DNA of 64,000 nt, from contig JAYKXP010000028.1 of the NCBI GenBank assembly GCA_037176845.1, forward strand, positions 124,001-188,000, written 5' to 3'. This document shows, in pieces, positions 35,882 to 46,833 of the stretch; positions within the stretch are counted from its first letter, which is position 1; each line of letters opens with the position of its first letter. The translations under genes were made by a program, and so were the position numbers. The DNA is from Paramarasmius palmivorus (taxonomy: Eukaryota > Basidiomycota > Agaricomycetes > Agaricales > Marasmiaceae). The notes below the pieces were generated by a model that was given only the letters and a program-made list of their open reading frames with translations, was not told where the DNA came from and did not search any database.

Positions 35882-37896
35882 ATGCTCAAACGATTTCACA
35901 CACCTATCCGAGTACAAGTTCGCAACTTCAAGACCTCACCTGCCTATAGCCAATCAGGGTCGCGTTCTTATTCTGGCGCAAAATACTCTCGTTTTGGCCT
36001 CGGTGCTACCTCTGTCGCAGTCGCTGCGACTATCCTCCTCTATTCGGGCTCCCAGCGAGTCATTCGTAATGACACGGAGACATTAAAAGCTTCAAAAACG
36101 TCGAAGGAGGACTCGCAACAGGGCCCAAAAATCGAGTCAAGCAGAGCCGAACCCGACAAACTACAAACACTGGTCTGGGGCTCAAATCAGTGTGTAAAGT
36201 TCGCCTTTTGCATATGAGTTTCAAAAATGACACTTCGAGCAGGTCGAAACTACTATCGGTAGATGACTCAGACACTGAACATTACCGGACTCCTCAAATA
36301 GCAGATTGGCTAAGTAACGTTGCTCTTCGAGACTTGGCCTTCCACAAGAATCATGCTGCATGTGTCGATGCTCGTGGTGACGTTTACCAGTGGGGAGAGG
36401 GTTTTAGCAAAGAAAATAAAAGGCCGTTAAGGACATTGAGCGGAAAGGTGTGTTCATGAAGTGTTTGAGACAAACTGTACTTGACCCAATACTTACCCCA
36501 GGACATTATACAAATACAACTCGCAGACTCGAAAATCTACGCTCTTTCTCGCAACGGCAACATCTATACTCTGGGCGCTAACGCAACACAGCCGGGAACA
36601 TCTAGCAAAGAAGGGTCATCTTGGTGGAAGTCGGCTATTGGTCTCGGCCAGGGGGACGACGCTGGTGTTCATGAGATTCGTCCGAGAGAAGCTCTTTCAT
36701 GGGGTGAAAGGTATAGTGAGCTCCAAGTGTCTCATAATTGCAACCAACGATCCTCCCACAGGTTCACGTCTATCTCTGCTGGCAATGACCATTTATTGGC
36801 TCTGACTTCTTCAGGAAGAGCCTTTGCTCATCCTATTACCAAAGATGCAAATGCCTACGGTCAACTTGGATTCCGCAAGGTCGAACTTTCCAAACCTTCA
36901 AATGATAACTCTGAACCTGTCATTGCGGAGCTCATTCCAAAATCCATCTCTGATCCGTATGCAAAGTCTACACCCACTATTCGGGCGTCTTCGCAGGCTA
37001 AGGATGAAAAAGAAGCACTGTCTGATTGGTCTTGCTCTAATATCTTTGAAATACCTTCGTTGAAAGGTATCAAACTTGACCAACTCGTTGCCGGTGGTCG
37101 TTCAAGTTTTGCACTGACGAAAACCGGGCGTGTGCTTGGTTGGGGTGCGAACGAATACGGGTGCGTTACAATAAACTCCGGATTACTCCATGTTAACTCT
37201 ACTCGCAGTCAGATAGGCCTTGGTAACAACGTTACGGTGGATACCATCACGGTTCCAACTGAAGTGGTGCTCTGGAGGCCTTCGTCACCTGGGTCTCAGA
37301 CAAGATGTGTGCGAGTCAACGCTGGCGGCGACCTCACCGCATTCACAGTCGAGGTACAAAACGAGCAGTCCTCGAATACGGTGGATGTTTTGATGTGCGG
37401 CAATGGCCAGTGGGGAGGACTCGGTAACAATATCTACAGCAACGCTCAGGGAACTCCCATTCGAGCGAGGAATGTTAGTGGCTTGTTGGAGTGTATGTAT
37501 TTTTGTCAGTTGTATTTTTTTTTACTTCTAACCGATTGACACGTAGACAACGATCTGAAACGGTCCCTCCAACCGATTCCGCCACATGCGATAACTGTTT
37601 CCCCTACAGGTCATGTTCTTTTGACTTTGGACACCTCTAATCCGGAGGGATCTGGTCGTGATCTGGTCGCCTGGGGCAAGAACTACGACTCCGAACTTGG
37701 CAATGGGAAAAGGTCAAGCGTGGCTGTACCGGTCACTATGCAGACTCCAGAAGGTGAACGGTTCATGCTTCGTAAAACCAAAGCCAAGGAAGTTTTAGAC
37801 TTGCAAGGTAACCGGTGGAAGAAACAAGTACTGGTTGAACAGAGGCATGTAGCAGGGTACTGTAACAGTGCAGTGTTTTGGAAAATTGTAGAGTGA
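35882..37896 (+). CDS. FMP25: FMP25-like mitochondrial RCC1-repeat protein
   Basis: Yeast Fmp25 is a mitochondrial inner-membrane protein with RCC1-type beta-propeller repeats, needed for assembly of respiratory complex III. The start chosen, MLKRFHTPIRVQVRNFKTS, is a good mitochondrial presequence (Arg-rich, no acidic residues). An in-frame ATG at 35780 would add 34 residues. A membrane helix follows (FGLGATSVAVAATILLYSG). RCC1-like repeats are seen in QTLVWGSNQ, HAACVDARGDVYQWGEGF, KIYALSRNGNIYTLGAN, DHLLALTSSGRAF, SSFALTKTGRVLGWGANEYG joined to QIGLGNN, VLMCGNGQWGGLGNN and DLVAWGKNYDSELGNGKRS. Introns of about 50-60 nt separate blades. A TGTAAATA motif begins four bases after the stop codon. 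Confidence 0.82.
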
Positions 37897-37899
37897 AAC

Positions 37900-37907
37900 T
37901 GTAAATA
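37900..37907 (+). promoter_or_regulatory. Puf3/Pumilio-type element in the FMP25 3' untranslated region
   Basis: TGTAAATA matches the UGUANAUA recognition element of Puf3/Pumilio proteins exactly and starts four bases after the TGA of a gene for a mitochondrial protein. In yeast Puf3 binds mRNAs of nuclear-encoded mitochondrial proteins; whether this species does the same is unknown. Confidence 0.4.
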
Positions 37908-38118
37908 AAATAAGCAGTTTTGGACCGTGGAAGCGTCGGAGTTGCGCACGGCAACGGGTAACCCCTGAGGCTAAACGTTCCTTCAATGAGGCACTGAGCC
38001 TTGTCCTGCAACCTTTTTGAAGGCTTGACAGCCCTCGTCCTCACCATATATCTAGACCTTTCTTACATCCATTTCTCACAAATTTTGCAGTATAACAAGC
38101 AGCACAGACAGCATAGAC

Positions 38119-39096
38119 ATGATGTCGACCAATCTTTCATCCGAAATAATGCTATCCCCCACACTCACTGCAACATCTTCCTCATCTTTCGATATGATTG
38201 ACGAACCTCGATCACGCTCGTCTACCATCTCTAATCTATCCGCAGGCGACGACTCCGACGACGAGATTGTCTGGCAAGTTTCGCCGACACATCGCTCAAC
38301 CATTGACACCTCTGCCACCGACGAGTCAGACGACGATTTCGTCGTCCTCAGCAGGCGGCCTCGATCTCCCCTACTTCGTAGCACTACCCCAAGTGCCAGT
38401 ACGAATGCCGCTACCAGTGCACTAATCCTGACCGCTGAGCTAGAAAAGCTCACACTGCGGACTTGCGAGAGTGCGCCGACCAAAGCAACCGCAGCTAGGC
38501 CGAGTACCTCTGACACTCGTTCCTCTACACCGTCTGGATCAGAACTATCGGCCTCGAGCAAGCGAAGGGCACGACGAAAAGCAAAGAAATTGAGGAATGC
38601 GGGGAACGGCCTTGGCGCACGACCCATTGTTGATGACGTCTCCGAGGTCGCTTCTGATAATGGCGACCATGAGGTCGGCCAGAAATCTGCTTATGATGAC
38701 GCCGTTAATTTTGTTAATATGTGAGTAGCCGGAATCATCTTCACATACCGAATATTGACTGGGAGTTCCAGGTTCCTCACAAACCCCGATGCGTACAACA
38801 CTTCTTCCGGACGTCTAACACTGCTACAATCCATCATCGTCGAACTCGGACTAGCTAAATCTGTCATGCCCGCCTCTCTCAAAGCTGCGAAGGCTTTGAT
38901 CAAATCACATGCATTCGTAAACATCCGGGAATACATTGCAGTTCGAGAGCAGGGGGTAGAGGCTGTCCAGCAGATAATGCATCCCAGCCGTTCTGCCCTT
39001 GCCCGATCCATTAGGAAGTCGAACAAGCGTGCTTCTTTGCAGTGGGTTAAGGAACACGGATTACAGGTTCTCCTAGTCTCATGCTACCATCATTAA
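38119..39096 (+). CDS. Hypothetical Ser/Thr-rich protein with helical C-terminal domain
   Basis: Two exons, with an intron of 50 nt at 38722-38771 (NM|FLTN). The N-terminal 150 residues are Ser/Thr/Asp-rich and disordered (SAGDDSDDEIVWQVSP, DESDDDFVVLSRRPRSP). A basic segment follows (SSKRRARRKAKKLRNAG), a candidate nuclear localisation signal. The C-terminal 120 residues look folded and helical (LLQSIIVELGLAKSVMPASL, KAAKALIKSHAFVNIREYIA). The end, LQVLLVSCYHH, is reached without further splicing. I do not recognise the family. The composition would suit a nuclear or regulatory protein. A second Met directly follows the first, so the start could be at 38122. Confidence 0.7.
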
Positions 39097-39454
39097 ACCC
39101 TCGTTATACTCACGAGTCCTTACGACGCAGACGGACATCCCAGCTTCCTTTTGCCTTGCTGCTTATGACTGCTTGCACCTTCCTTACTTTCTTTTCTTTT
39201 CTATCGCCGCCATTAGCGTTACCTTGAAGTAAATTTCTTGTCGTGTAAATGTTTTGTACTTGCATATCCGGCGTGCAATGCCTCGATTCAGAGCATTGCA
39301 GCCATTTCTCTCATTATAGCTAATCTGTAACACTACTTACCAATATACATCTCCAATCGCTACATGATTCTCGACAATATTCCTTGTGGATACCTAAACA
39401 AAATCGAACGCCTCCATTTCCTTGATTCTGTATCCCCGACCCGTTGTGTCGACT
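39097..39454. other. Convergent 3' region between the 38119 gene and the Hsp31-like gene
   Basis: 358 nt of presumed 3' untranslated sequence from the two converging genes; no ORF or repeat of note. Confidence 0.6.
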
Positions 39455-40529
39455 CTATTTCTTCAATGCGGCAAGGATAGCTTCTCCGATAGCCAAGGCA
39501 GATTTGGGATTCTGGCCGGTGTAGAGGTTGCCATCGACGACGACGTGGGGCTAGAGAGCACCTCACATTAGAACCATGTACCTTGAAGAAACGACTTGGA
39601 CACATACCGCCCATGGCTCAGGAGCCTTTTCATACTGGCCACCCAGCTCCTTGATTTTGTCCTCGAGCTTACCAAGGATTCTTAACCGCAGCTCTGAGGG
39701 AACCAAAGATGACTTACAAGGAACGGCACATCCTTGACTGCGCCAATTAGTTCCTCTTCAGTGTTCGAGAAACCAGTTGCTTTCCTGCCGTTGAAGATCG
39801 ATTTACCGTCTGCACCAGTGACTTTCGCTAAAGCGCTGTGTGAGGAACGCGCTCAGCAATGTTTAGCGAGAAGTCACAAAACCACATAGGACATACGCAG
39901 GGCCATGGCAAACTGCCGCGGTAATCTTGCCCGCCCTCCAGAACTAAAAAAAACAGATCCAGTTAGTGTTTCTGTCTTCGCCAGTATGAATATTATCCAA
40001 GCTCACAGCGGCGCCAAGTTTAGCATTTTCTTCGTCAAAGGGAAGATCGATAGCAGGACCGTGGCCACCAGGGTAGAAGATAGCATCATAGTCGTCAGGA
40101 TTGACTTCAGACAACCTCTTGGCGTTCGCGAACTTGGTCTTAACTGTTTCGTCGTTCAAGAATTGAACCGAATCCTTGTCTTCCGCAAACGACTGAAGTG
40201 TAGTGAGAGAAGTCATCGTGTGACGAAGAGCAAGATGTGTACCTTGACACTCTTCTCGTCGACTGGTATGTTAGCGCCTTTTGGAGAAGAAAAATCGATC
40301 TTGAAGTGCGGTGCGAGGACATAGTAGGGATGAGCAGCCTATTTTCATTGATAGTGAATACCCGCTCGAAGCATGGTTAGACTCGAGCGATTGCTGACCT
40401 CTGGGAGATAGTAACCCTGTTGAGAAACATAAGCAATACAATCTAGTTCGCCACGGAATCGTATCCTACCGTTTGGGCTCCCGTCAAAGTCTTGTCAGCA
40501 GAAGTGAAAACGAAAAGGATCGAAGGCAT
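39455..40529 (-). CDS. HSP31: DJ-1/PfpI family protein, Hsp31-like glyoxalase III
   Basis: Hsp31-class proteins detoxify methylglyoxal without glutathione and protect against oxidative stress in the cytosol. The N-terminal exons read MPSILFVFTSADKTLTGAQ, GYYLPE and AAHPYYVLAPHFKIDFSSP. These carry the family start and the conserved Glu of GYYLPEAAHPY, which partners the active Cys. NPDDYDAIFYPGGHGPAIDL follows. The nucleophile elbow is FWRAGKITAAVCHGPA near 39905-39945, whose Cys is the catalytic residue, with His next to it. ATGFSNTEEELIGAVKDVPF and PHVVVDGNLYTGQNPKSAL complete the fold, ending ILAALKK. The full length of about 240 residues matches the family. At least seven small exons. All catalytic residues appear present. 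Confidence 0.88.
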
Positions 40530-40933
40530 GATGGGTGCGTGTTAAATGAGCTCGGAAACAACTGCTTGAGGAAGAGTGAAGCCTTGGAATCGCCCTTGCT
40601 GACCTTTATACCTTAGAAGAGCATTATGTGAATCAGCGGCGAAGTAATAATAACTTGCTTATGCGTCCTTGTGAATTGATGATTCATCTAGCACTCCATC
40701 AGCCTCCTTCATCCCCGTATGCCGAACTCGAGTCTCGTACCGAGCCGATACGATGACATTGAAATAAGCCTTAATCTTGTGCAATTGCTGAGACGGTTTA
40801 ACGGCGATGAGGAGGAAGGGTCTGTTGCAACTTGCGCTAGAGTCGGACTTGTAGCACCCAGGTACCCATAAGGAGGAGATTTGTATAGGCAAAACATGTC
40901 CCAAGTTTGCGTGTTGCTACATTCTATTAATAA
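40530..40933. other. Intergenic between the Hsp31-like and HET genes
   Basis: 404 nt, containing the Hsp31 promoter and the HET 3' region. A short ORF on the minus strand (40659-40904) has no recognisable content. Confidence 0.55.
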
Positions 40934-42661
40934 TTATCCCTTTGCATTCGGTCCACCAATGTGCAGTGTACGATCCCCCCATGTATTAATCCAGTTCTCC
41001 AGCCTATCGCTTAGTTCGAAAAATGAATCAACGTGGAATTTATCAGGCGCGTGTTCTCGGATGAGCAGCGCACCCAGGTGACGGGGTCCTGTCCACAGCC
41101 CGTCCAATGAGAACTCATTGTAATATCCCAGTAAGACCGCGAATGTCCTGGGTGACGCTTGTTCTATATCATCTTGATCCTCATAGAACCTCCACCCGGT
41201 CTGGCTTATATCCCAAAGCCTTAGACAGCACTGTGGCGGGGAGACTGTCCGGCTATCCATATGCTGATGATGATCCTCGCCTGGTTCCAGAAGATTTGGC
41301 TGAGGATAGATACGAATGGCTTTTCTTGTGATAACAAGATATCCTTCGTCATCTATGCTCCCTGTAGGTAATGATATCGCCCGGACGTCCAATATGGCAG
41401 AGCGTTGCTTGCTTGCTATTCGGACCGACCATCTGTTATCGTTCTGATCACCAAGCTCGAGTGAAACTTGTCCTTCAACTCTTGTGCGCGGAAATACGGG
41501 GATTGTGGAAAGCTGGGGATGTGGCGGGAGATACGGGGCTAGCCCGAGCCAGCTCGCACGACCACCTTGGCGGAGAATCTCTCGCATGAGTGCGACCGTC
41601 GCTCCGAGACGGTCATCTTTATGGAATTTACGAATATCCAGAGTGACTCCGAAGAGACCCATGATACTGAATACCATATCCACCGGACGTGAAGATGCAC
41701 GAAAGAGAGCGCTACGCCAGATGGTCGGCGCTAGTTCGTCAAAGGCTTGTCGCGTTCCATGATGCAGCGCACTCTTAAGCATGAAGATGACGACTTCCGT
41801 CTTCTGTTCTGACGGAACGTTCGGGGAGGAATCATTCGGTGCGCCGAATATGGTCGTTCGGAATGTAGTGTGAACGCCAGAGGCTGACGGGAAAAAATTG
41901 GTTGCTCCAAACCCGTTCAAGGCCAGTAGCTCGCGTAGAGGTGTCTTTGCAGATTCGCCGGGAACGAGCTCCGTAATGTTACCCCGATATCGTCCATAAT
42001 ACATGCCGGATCCATGCGTCCATGAATATACGACTTCAGCACGCAAGGGAGCTAATGCCTCCTGCAGCGTCCAGCCGCGATTGATCCAGGTTGTAGGTTC
42101 GTCCAATCCAACGAGTCGCTGGATCCCACCAGGGAAGACAAGAGAGAGGGCGCTTCTTTGGTAGATCTGGAACATATGCCCAATCTGCCAGTTTTTATCA
42201 TCCTTGCTCGTTTGCATGATGCATAGACGGTCTAGCCAGATGTAGTTGGCCCCTTCGTGAAGGGCTGCGGTACATGCATGTCGAAGGACATCTATGCCCA
42301 CAGGGTCACCATCTTCTGCACCTGCAACAGAGAACGTTGGACCAACTTTGCATCCATCGACGGCATTTCCTCGCCAGACGTAAGATATCGCCACGTAAGG
42401 ATGCTTTTCGACCGGAAAATCGTCGAATTCGTGAACGATCAAAACTCTGTTGCGGATGTATTGGGCGCAATCTATGAGACGAAACCGACCGATCGTGGCA
42501 GAACCAGCTATGTCAAGGACCGGGAGATGCGGATCATGAGTGAGAGATTCGAGGGGCATTTCGAGAACCGTCTTGTATGCACTATCGTGGTCCTTGTCTT
42601 CAGAAGTAACGTGAATCGCGGTTAGCGAAAGTGAAAACTCTTGCAAAGGCAAACCGACCAT
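40934..42661 (-). CDS. Heterokaryon-incompatibility (HET) domain protein, intronless
   Basis: HET domains, which are TIR-like, trigger cell death when genetically different hyphae fuse, and are abundant in Agaricomycetes. One uninterrupted 575-codon ORF. The domain has its three usual blocks: HPYVAISYVWRGNAVDG, GANYIWLDRLCIMQTSKDDK leading into QIGHMFQIYQRSALSLVFPG, and TTWINRGWTLQEALAP. The C-terminal half (about 300 residues) has no domain that I recognise and carries no NACHT, WD or ankyrin repeats. The gene lacks introns, unlike almost every other gene in the window, which could reflect retroposition or recent expansion; that is inference. A role in allorecognition cannot be told from the sequence, as many HET genes have no known function. 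Confidence 0.85.
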   Translation of the reverse strand: MVGLPLQEFSLSLTAIHVTSEDKDHDSAYKTVLEMPLESLTHDPHLPVLDIAGSATIGRFRLIDCAQYIRNRVLIVHEFDDFPVEKHPYVAISYVWRGNAVDGCKVGPTFSVAGAEDGDPVGIDVLRHACTAALHEGANYIWLDRLCIMQTSKDDKNWQIGHMFQIYQRSALSLVFPGGIQRLVGLDEPTTWINRGWTLQEALAPLRAEVVYSWTHGSGMYYGRYRGNITELVPGESAKTPLRELLALNGFGATNFFPSASGVHTTFRTTIFGAPNDSSPNVPSEQKTEVVIFMLKSALHHGTRQAFDELAPTIWRSALFRASSRPVDMVFSIMGLFGVTLDIRKFHKDDRLGATVALMREILRQGGRASWLGLAPYLPPHPQLSTIPVFPRTRVEGQVSLELGDQNDNRWSVRIASKQRSAILDVRAISLPTGSIDDEGYLVITRKAIRIYPQPNLLEPGEDHHQHMDSRTVSPPQCCLRLWDISQTGWRFYEDQDDIEQASPRTFAVLLGYYNEFSLDGLWTGPRHLGALLIREHAPDKFHVDSFFELSDRLENWINTWGDRTLHIGGPNAKG

Positions 42662-43293
42662 GTTCTCTATTATTATCCATGATTGCTACAGGCTACGGGA
42701 TGCAGGGAAATGCAGGGAGAAGCAACCTGGTCGAGAGCACGATATAGAATGGGCAGAAGCTTGTCAGCGAGGGATAGAATGAATGAATCACCGCATTTCG
42801 CCCGCCTTGCAGCCATGCGGCTAATTCGAGTTGATGAGGGCCCATGGATGCAATTGGATCCACTCTCTCTGGTTCACCTTGTCATTGAGGACAACATAGA
42901 GGAGAGAGTCAAGCACCGACTGGTCGATGCCAACTTGACATCTCGTTTCAAGTTGATGTACTTTCGCCGTCCATGTTAAATAAGCGCTATTTTCTGTAGC
43001 GCTCGATGATGCCCTCCCGTTCTACTCCTGTGATGGGGCCCAGGCCCAGGATATACCGGGATATACCTGTTTGAGCTTGACATGGGGTTTGGCATGTGGA
43101 GGAGACTCAGAATTGCGAAGATCAACTCGGGTCATGTTGGGAAAAAGATAGGCGAGTGCGACTGCTCAGGCACCTTGCAACTTACGATCCCTTGAGTTCA
43201 CTCTACCAACTCGCCCCCAGGCCTTCTGGCCCCTCTCTCTCCTTCCCTCCTCTTCGTTCCAGTCTTCCTTGTATCAGTTCCTCGCTCTCCATC
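42662..43293. promoter_or_regulatory. Bidirectional upstream region of the HET gene and CHS7
   Basis: 632 nt between divergent starts. The side near CHS7 has a long C/T-rich leader (about 43200-43290) typical of fungal transcription starts. A small direct repeat (gatatacc / gatatacc, about 43050-43067) is present. An ORF continues upstream from the CHS7 ATG to 43096 but is not used here. Confidence 0.5.
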
Positions 43294-44580
43294 ATGCAGT
43301 TCGGCGACTTTGAATGGCTTTGCTCTCAAGTACCCTCTTACACGTGGTGTAACCTGTTTTACAACCAACTTCAACGCGTCGACCCTTCACTACTTGTGGG
43401 GCTCTCAAGCGATTCAAAATCAGCACCAGTCGGCGTAGATCCAACATGTGGGACACTCAGAGTGGGACAGGGCGGTAGCCTGGGCAATATCTCAAATATT
43501 GTCGTCTGTGCGGTTAGCATGTTGGTCACAATGGGATTGATTTATATGACAGGGAGACGAAAAGCTGCTGTCGGTGCGTCTATGCCTACGATAAAATATA
43601 TCAGTTGCTAAAAAACGATCTATGGATCCCACAGGTCGAGTCGAGTTTCGATTCTTACTGGTTCTGTACCTCCTGACGTTACCGTTCCAACTATTGACAA
43701 CGGGTTCATTGCTCGAGCAAGGCACAACACCATTGGTTATACTCACTGCGGTTCATGCTGGTCTTGTAGCCGCGTTTTTTTGGGCGCTACTAGCTAATGC
43801 AATCGTTGCAACACAAATTGTAGAAGATGGTACCCTGGCGTCTATTATAGTATGTCTTCTTTTCCCTGTGGAAGTAAAATCGTACTGACGTTATACCACA
43901 GCCGTTCCTCATCTTCACAATAGCTTTCTTTGCTGCTACGCTGTACATCGGTCTGGACGTCGGTATAGGATTTACCAGCGCACTCGGACCCAGCAACAAT
44001 CCGAGAGAGCTCCGAAGTATACCTCTATTCGTCCTCACCAGCATATGGCCCGCTGCGTCAGTCCCGAATAACTCTTGTCACCTAAAGACTGACAGTGTTG
44101 CTTCTGTAGATCCGCTTTATTCTACTTTGCTTTGATGACCTACATCGTGCTCGGGGTATTGAACGAAGTCAAACCGATGTGGTCCTACATTATTGCCGCA
44201 GTCTTTTTCGTGCTCGCACAGCTGGCATGGCTCCTACTGGGCAAGGTCATATGCCGGGTATGTCCCTTTTTTGCCGTGCCTGGAGCACACTGCGACTTTT
44301 TTGAGTACTGATTGGGTATCTTTGATATACAGGGTACAAACGCCAAGATTGACGGTTCCTTCGTTGCGACAATCCTGGAAACGGCAGCCATAGTAGCACT
44401 CTACATTGGATGGAAAGGCATTACTGAGGGTAAGTTTGCTGCACCGCGTTTGAAGGCTTCTCGGCAATATGTCGGACTGGGCCGCTTTTTGCTCTTCTTT
44501 TTTTCTTTTCGTTTTTGAAAATGACTCACACCTGTCCATCAACAGAATCCTGGGACGACAATGGCTACAACTATCGTTAG
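43294..44580 (+). CDS. CHS7: Chitin synthase export chaperone CHS7
   Basis: Chs7 is an ER membrane chaperone needed for chitin synthase to leave the ER. The start at 43294 (MQFGDFEWLCSQVPSYTWCN) has a good context (CATCATG) and matches the usual N-terminus. The ORF is open 66 codons further upstream, but that part is C/T-rich leader. The family's conserved PTCGTLRVGQGGSLGN precedes the first membrane helix (NIVVCAVSMLVTMGLIYM). Further helices are seen in FRFLLVLYLLTLPFQLL, VHAGLVAAFFWALLANAIVA, FLIFTIAFFAATLYIGLDVG, LFYFALMTYIVLGVL, YIIAAVFFVLAQLAWLLLG and ATILETAAIVALYIGW, seven in all, as expected. The tail is ESWDDNGYNYR. Six exons, and the length of about 325 residues is normal. Confidence 0.9.
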
Positions 44581-45368
44581 CCCTAGACCCTAGTTCTATG
44601 AAACGACACCCCCAAAAGACGTGGGACGAAAGCAAGCACACTTGATAATGATATTGATGATGACGATTAGAAGGCCAGAACGGATTTTTTCTGGGGCCGA
44701 TTCTATTTGGTGAGGGTTGCTGTTAAGTATGTTGGCTTCTTCAAGCGGAGAATTTCAACTACATGGGCGCTTTCGCGACTTCTTAGTCCCAGAATTTCTG
44801 GGGCATAAATTTTACTTATTCATTTCACGCATTCGTGCGTCCGGCTGTTGTGCTTCTGTTATCCGGATACCCTATTATTCGTCTGCTTCGGATCTAGGAT
44901 GATGTATGTACTTGTTCTCCTACTTACATGCTTGCTATATCACCCCAGTTTCTTATTTGATTTGCCTCGTGCGTTGACAGCACGTCAACGCGTCAACCAC
45001 GATGTGGGGAATACATGGTATGCACACTGCATCATTTAAAGTAACAAGGCATTGCATTCCTGCAGGCTTAATAGAAAGTAATAGTATGAGCAGACTGCCA
45101 GGTGGCTACATTGAAAAAAACGTAGAATAAAGGACAGAAGGTTACACTATGCATCAAGTAACCCTACATAAAACGAATCAATCCAATAAAACCTGACAGA
45201 CAATCCTTGAGTACCGGAGAAATATGTGAATAATATACGATGACTAGGAGTCATGATGGGGTATCAGGCGTCAAGCGAGCAAATTAAATGAAGCAGGTTG
45301 AACGCAAGAAAGGAATACGAGAAGGCGTGAAATTGGAGGACAATGTGGTCAGTCGATCCAATTCAGGT
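44581..45368. other. Convergent 3' region between CHS7 and the first barrel protein
   Basis: 788 nt with no recognisable gene; the ORFs are at most 63 codons and lack features. Presumed 3' untranslated regions and spacer. Confidence 0.55.
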
Positions 45369-46469
45369 TTAAGCAGCAATTTGGAGTCCTGCTGCGATCA
45401 GACCGCCAAATCCAAGGGCAACCTGGTTGACTTCATACACAGTACCAGCCTGCTCTGGGTCAACAGTGCCAGTAGGGACGGCAAGACCGGAATTGTATCC
45501 GGACGAGTAGTCGACCGAAGAGGAAGGCGCCTCCGAGCTGCTGGGCGCTTCGGAGGAAGTGGAGCTGGATTCAGTCGACGAGGAAGATGAGCTACTGCTG
45601 CTAGAGCTGCTGCTGGGTTCGGACCACGTGCTGGTGGAGGAAGTTGTGGGAGGCGGGGGAGTCCAGGTGCTACTAGTGGTGGTCGGCGTCTCAATGGTGA
45701 TTTGGACAGGGGGCTGCCAGGTGGAGGAGGTCGTTGTCTCTGGAGGGGGCTGCCAAGTGGTAGTGGGTGGTGGTGGTGGTTCGCTGGTGGTAGTTGGTTG
45801 TCCTCCACCACCTCCTCCACCGCTGCCATCCTTGTACCACCAGTTTCCGTGAATTACGCCGGTATCTGGGGTTGAGAAATAATTGAAGAGAGCTTCCGAA
45901 AAGTCGAGATCGCCATAGTCGCAAGTAGGGCACTACAAAAACATGAGTTACACGGTACAATTACGCAGAGGTCAATAAACACATACCTCGTCCATGATGC
46001 GGGCATCTGCCGTCTTGCCGTTATATTCGATGGTAATCCACTTGAAGCAGTTAGGGCCGGGATATCCACCACCATATTGCTGTGTATCGCGTCAGTATTA
46101 GACGATTAGGTATATTAGGGATCTACATACAGCAGAGTTGAGGGCGACAATCTACAAGATGCCGTGAGTCCGGTTAGACGCTAGAGAAAAAGTGCTTCAA
46201 CTCACGAATTCTGGTTCGTAACTCATTTCACCGCAAGCACCCCTAGCACATTTCGATGTCAGAGCCGTCTTCTCTCTTCTGAGATTCGCATCAACTTACT
46301 GGCCAATCTTGTAAAACGTAAAACGGCCATTGTTGCCTTGTCTCCTGTGAAGGTCTACGTCGCCTTTCATGCGACGAGCGACATCACGGTGACGGAGAGG
46401 TTTGGCATGAGGTTCAGCCAAGGCGGTACCCAAAAAGAGGGACGAGACGAGAAGGAGAGAAGAGATCAT
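45369..46469 (-). CDS. Secreted RlpA-like double-psi beta-barrel protein, copy A
   Basis: Expansin-related double-psi beta-barrel (DPBB) proteins are secreted and bind or loosen wall polysaccharide. A signal peptide is clear (MISSLLLVSSLFLGTALA, cut before EP). A basic pro-region with a Kex2-type site follows (RRMKGDVDLHRRQG). The barrel is spread over five exons: RFTFYKIGQGACGEMSYEPE, IVALNSA, QYGGGYPGPNCFKWITIEYN, GKTADARIMDE and CPTCDYGDLDFSEALFNYF. The conserved C-x-x-C and the DLD-S motif are intact. After GNWWYKDGSG comes a linker of about 100 residues made of Pro, Thr and Ser, probably heavily O-glycosylated. The end is mildly hydrophobic (QVALGFGGLIAAGLQIAA), which could be a GPI-attachment signal. 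First of three tandem paralogues. Confidence 0.85.
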
Positions 46470-46833
46470 TTCAAGGTCTAACGAGGGATAAAACTGAGAG
46501 AGCGGAGGGTAGAGGCACAGAGGCCACCGACGTCGAAGCTGGAGCTGAAGAGGGAAGGTGAGAAAATTGAACCTCCAAAATCATCAATTTTGCCTTGGAG
46601 ACCGACAGACAAGTACAAATAAAGCATTGATCATGACAGATGCCAAACGGCCATTTTTCGCCTTCAAACTCGCTTGCAAATAAATCCCACAAATTCCTAC
46701 TTGCAAGCGAAATGATACACAAGTGAAGCTACATAACAAAAAATAATCTGTACATTCCATAATCCAGTGGGCACCAGGGAGTAGCGAAAAGGTGACACGC
46801 GCCGAGAAATTTGACGAAGTAGCTGTTATAGAT
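46470..46833. other. Spacer between barrel copies B and A
   Basis: 364 nt with the promoter of copy A and the 3' region of copy B; no TATA box is convincing and no gene is seen. Confidence 0.5.

Noticed and set aside
42683..42979. Plus-strand ORF of 98 codons between HET and CHS7
   Set aside because: Charged, featureless sequence in a divergent promoter region, with no homology that I recognise.
43096..43293. 66-codon N-terminal extension of CHS7
   Set aside because: The extension is C/T-rich leader sequence, and the internal Met at 43294 matches the usual Chs7 start.
45559..45852. Plus-strand Val/Gly-rich ORF
   Set aside because: Antisense of the Pro/Thr/Ser tail of barrel copy A.
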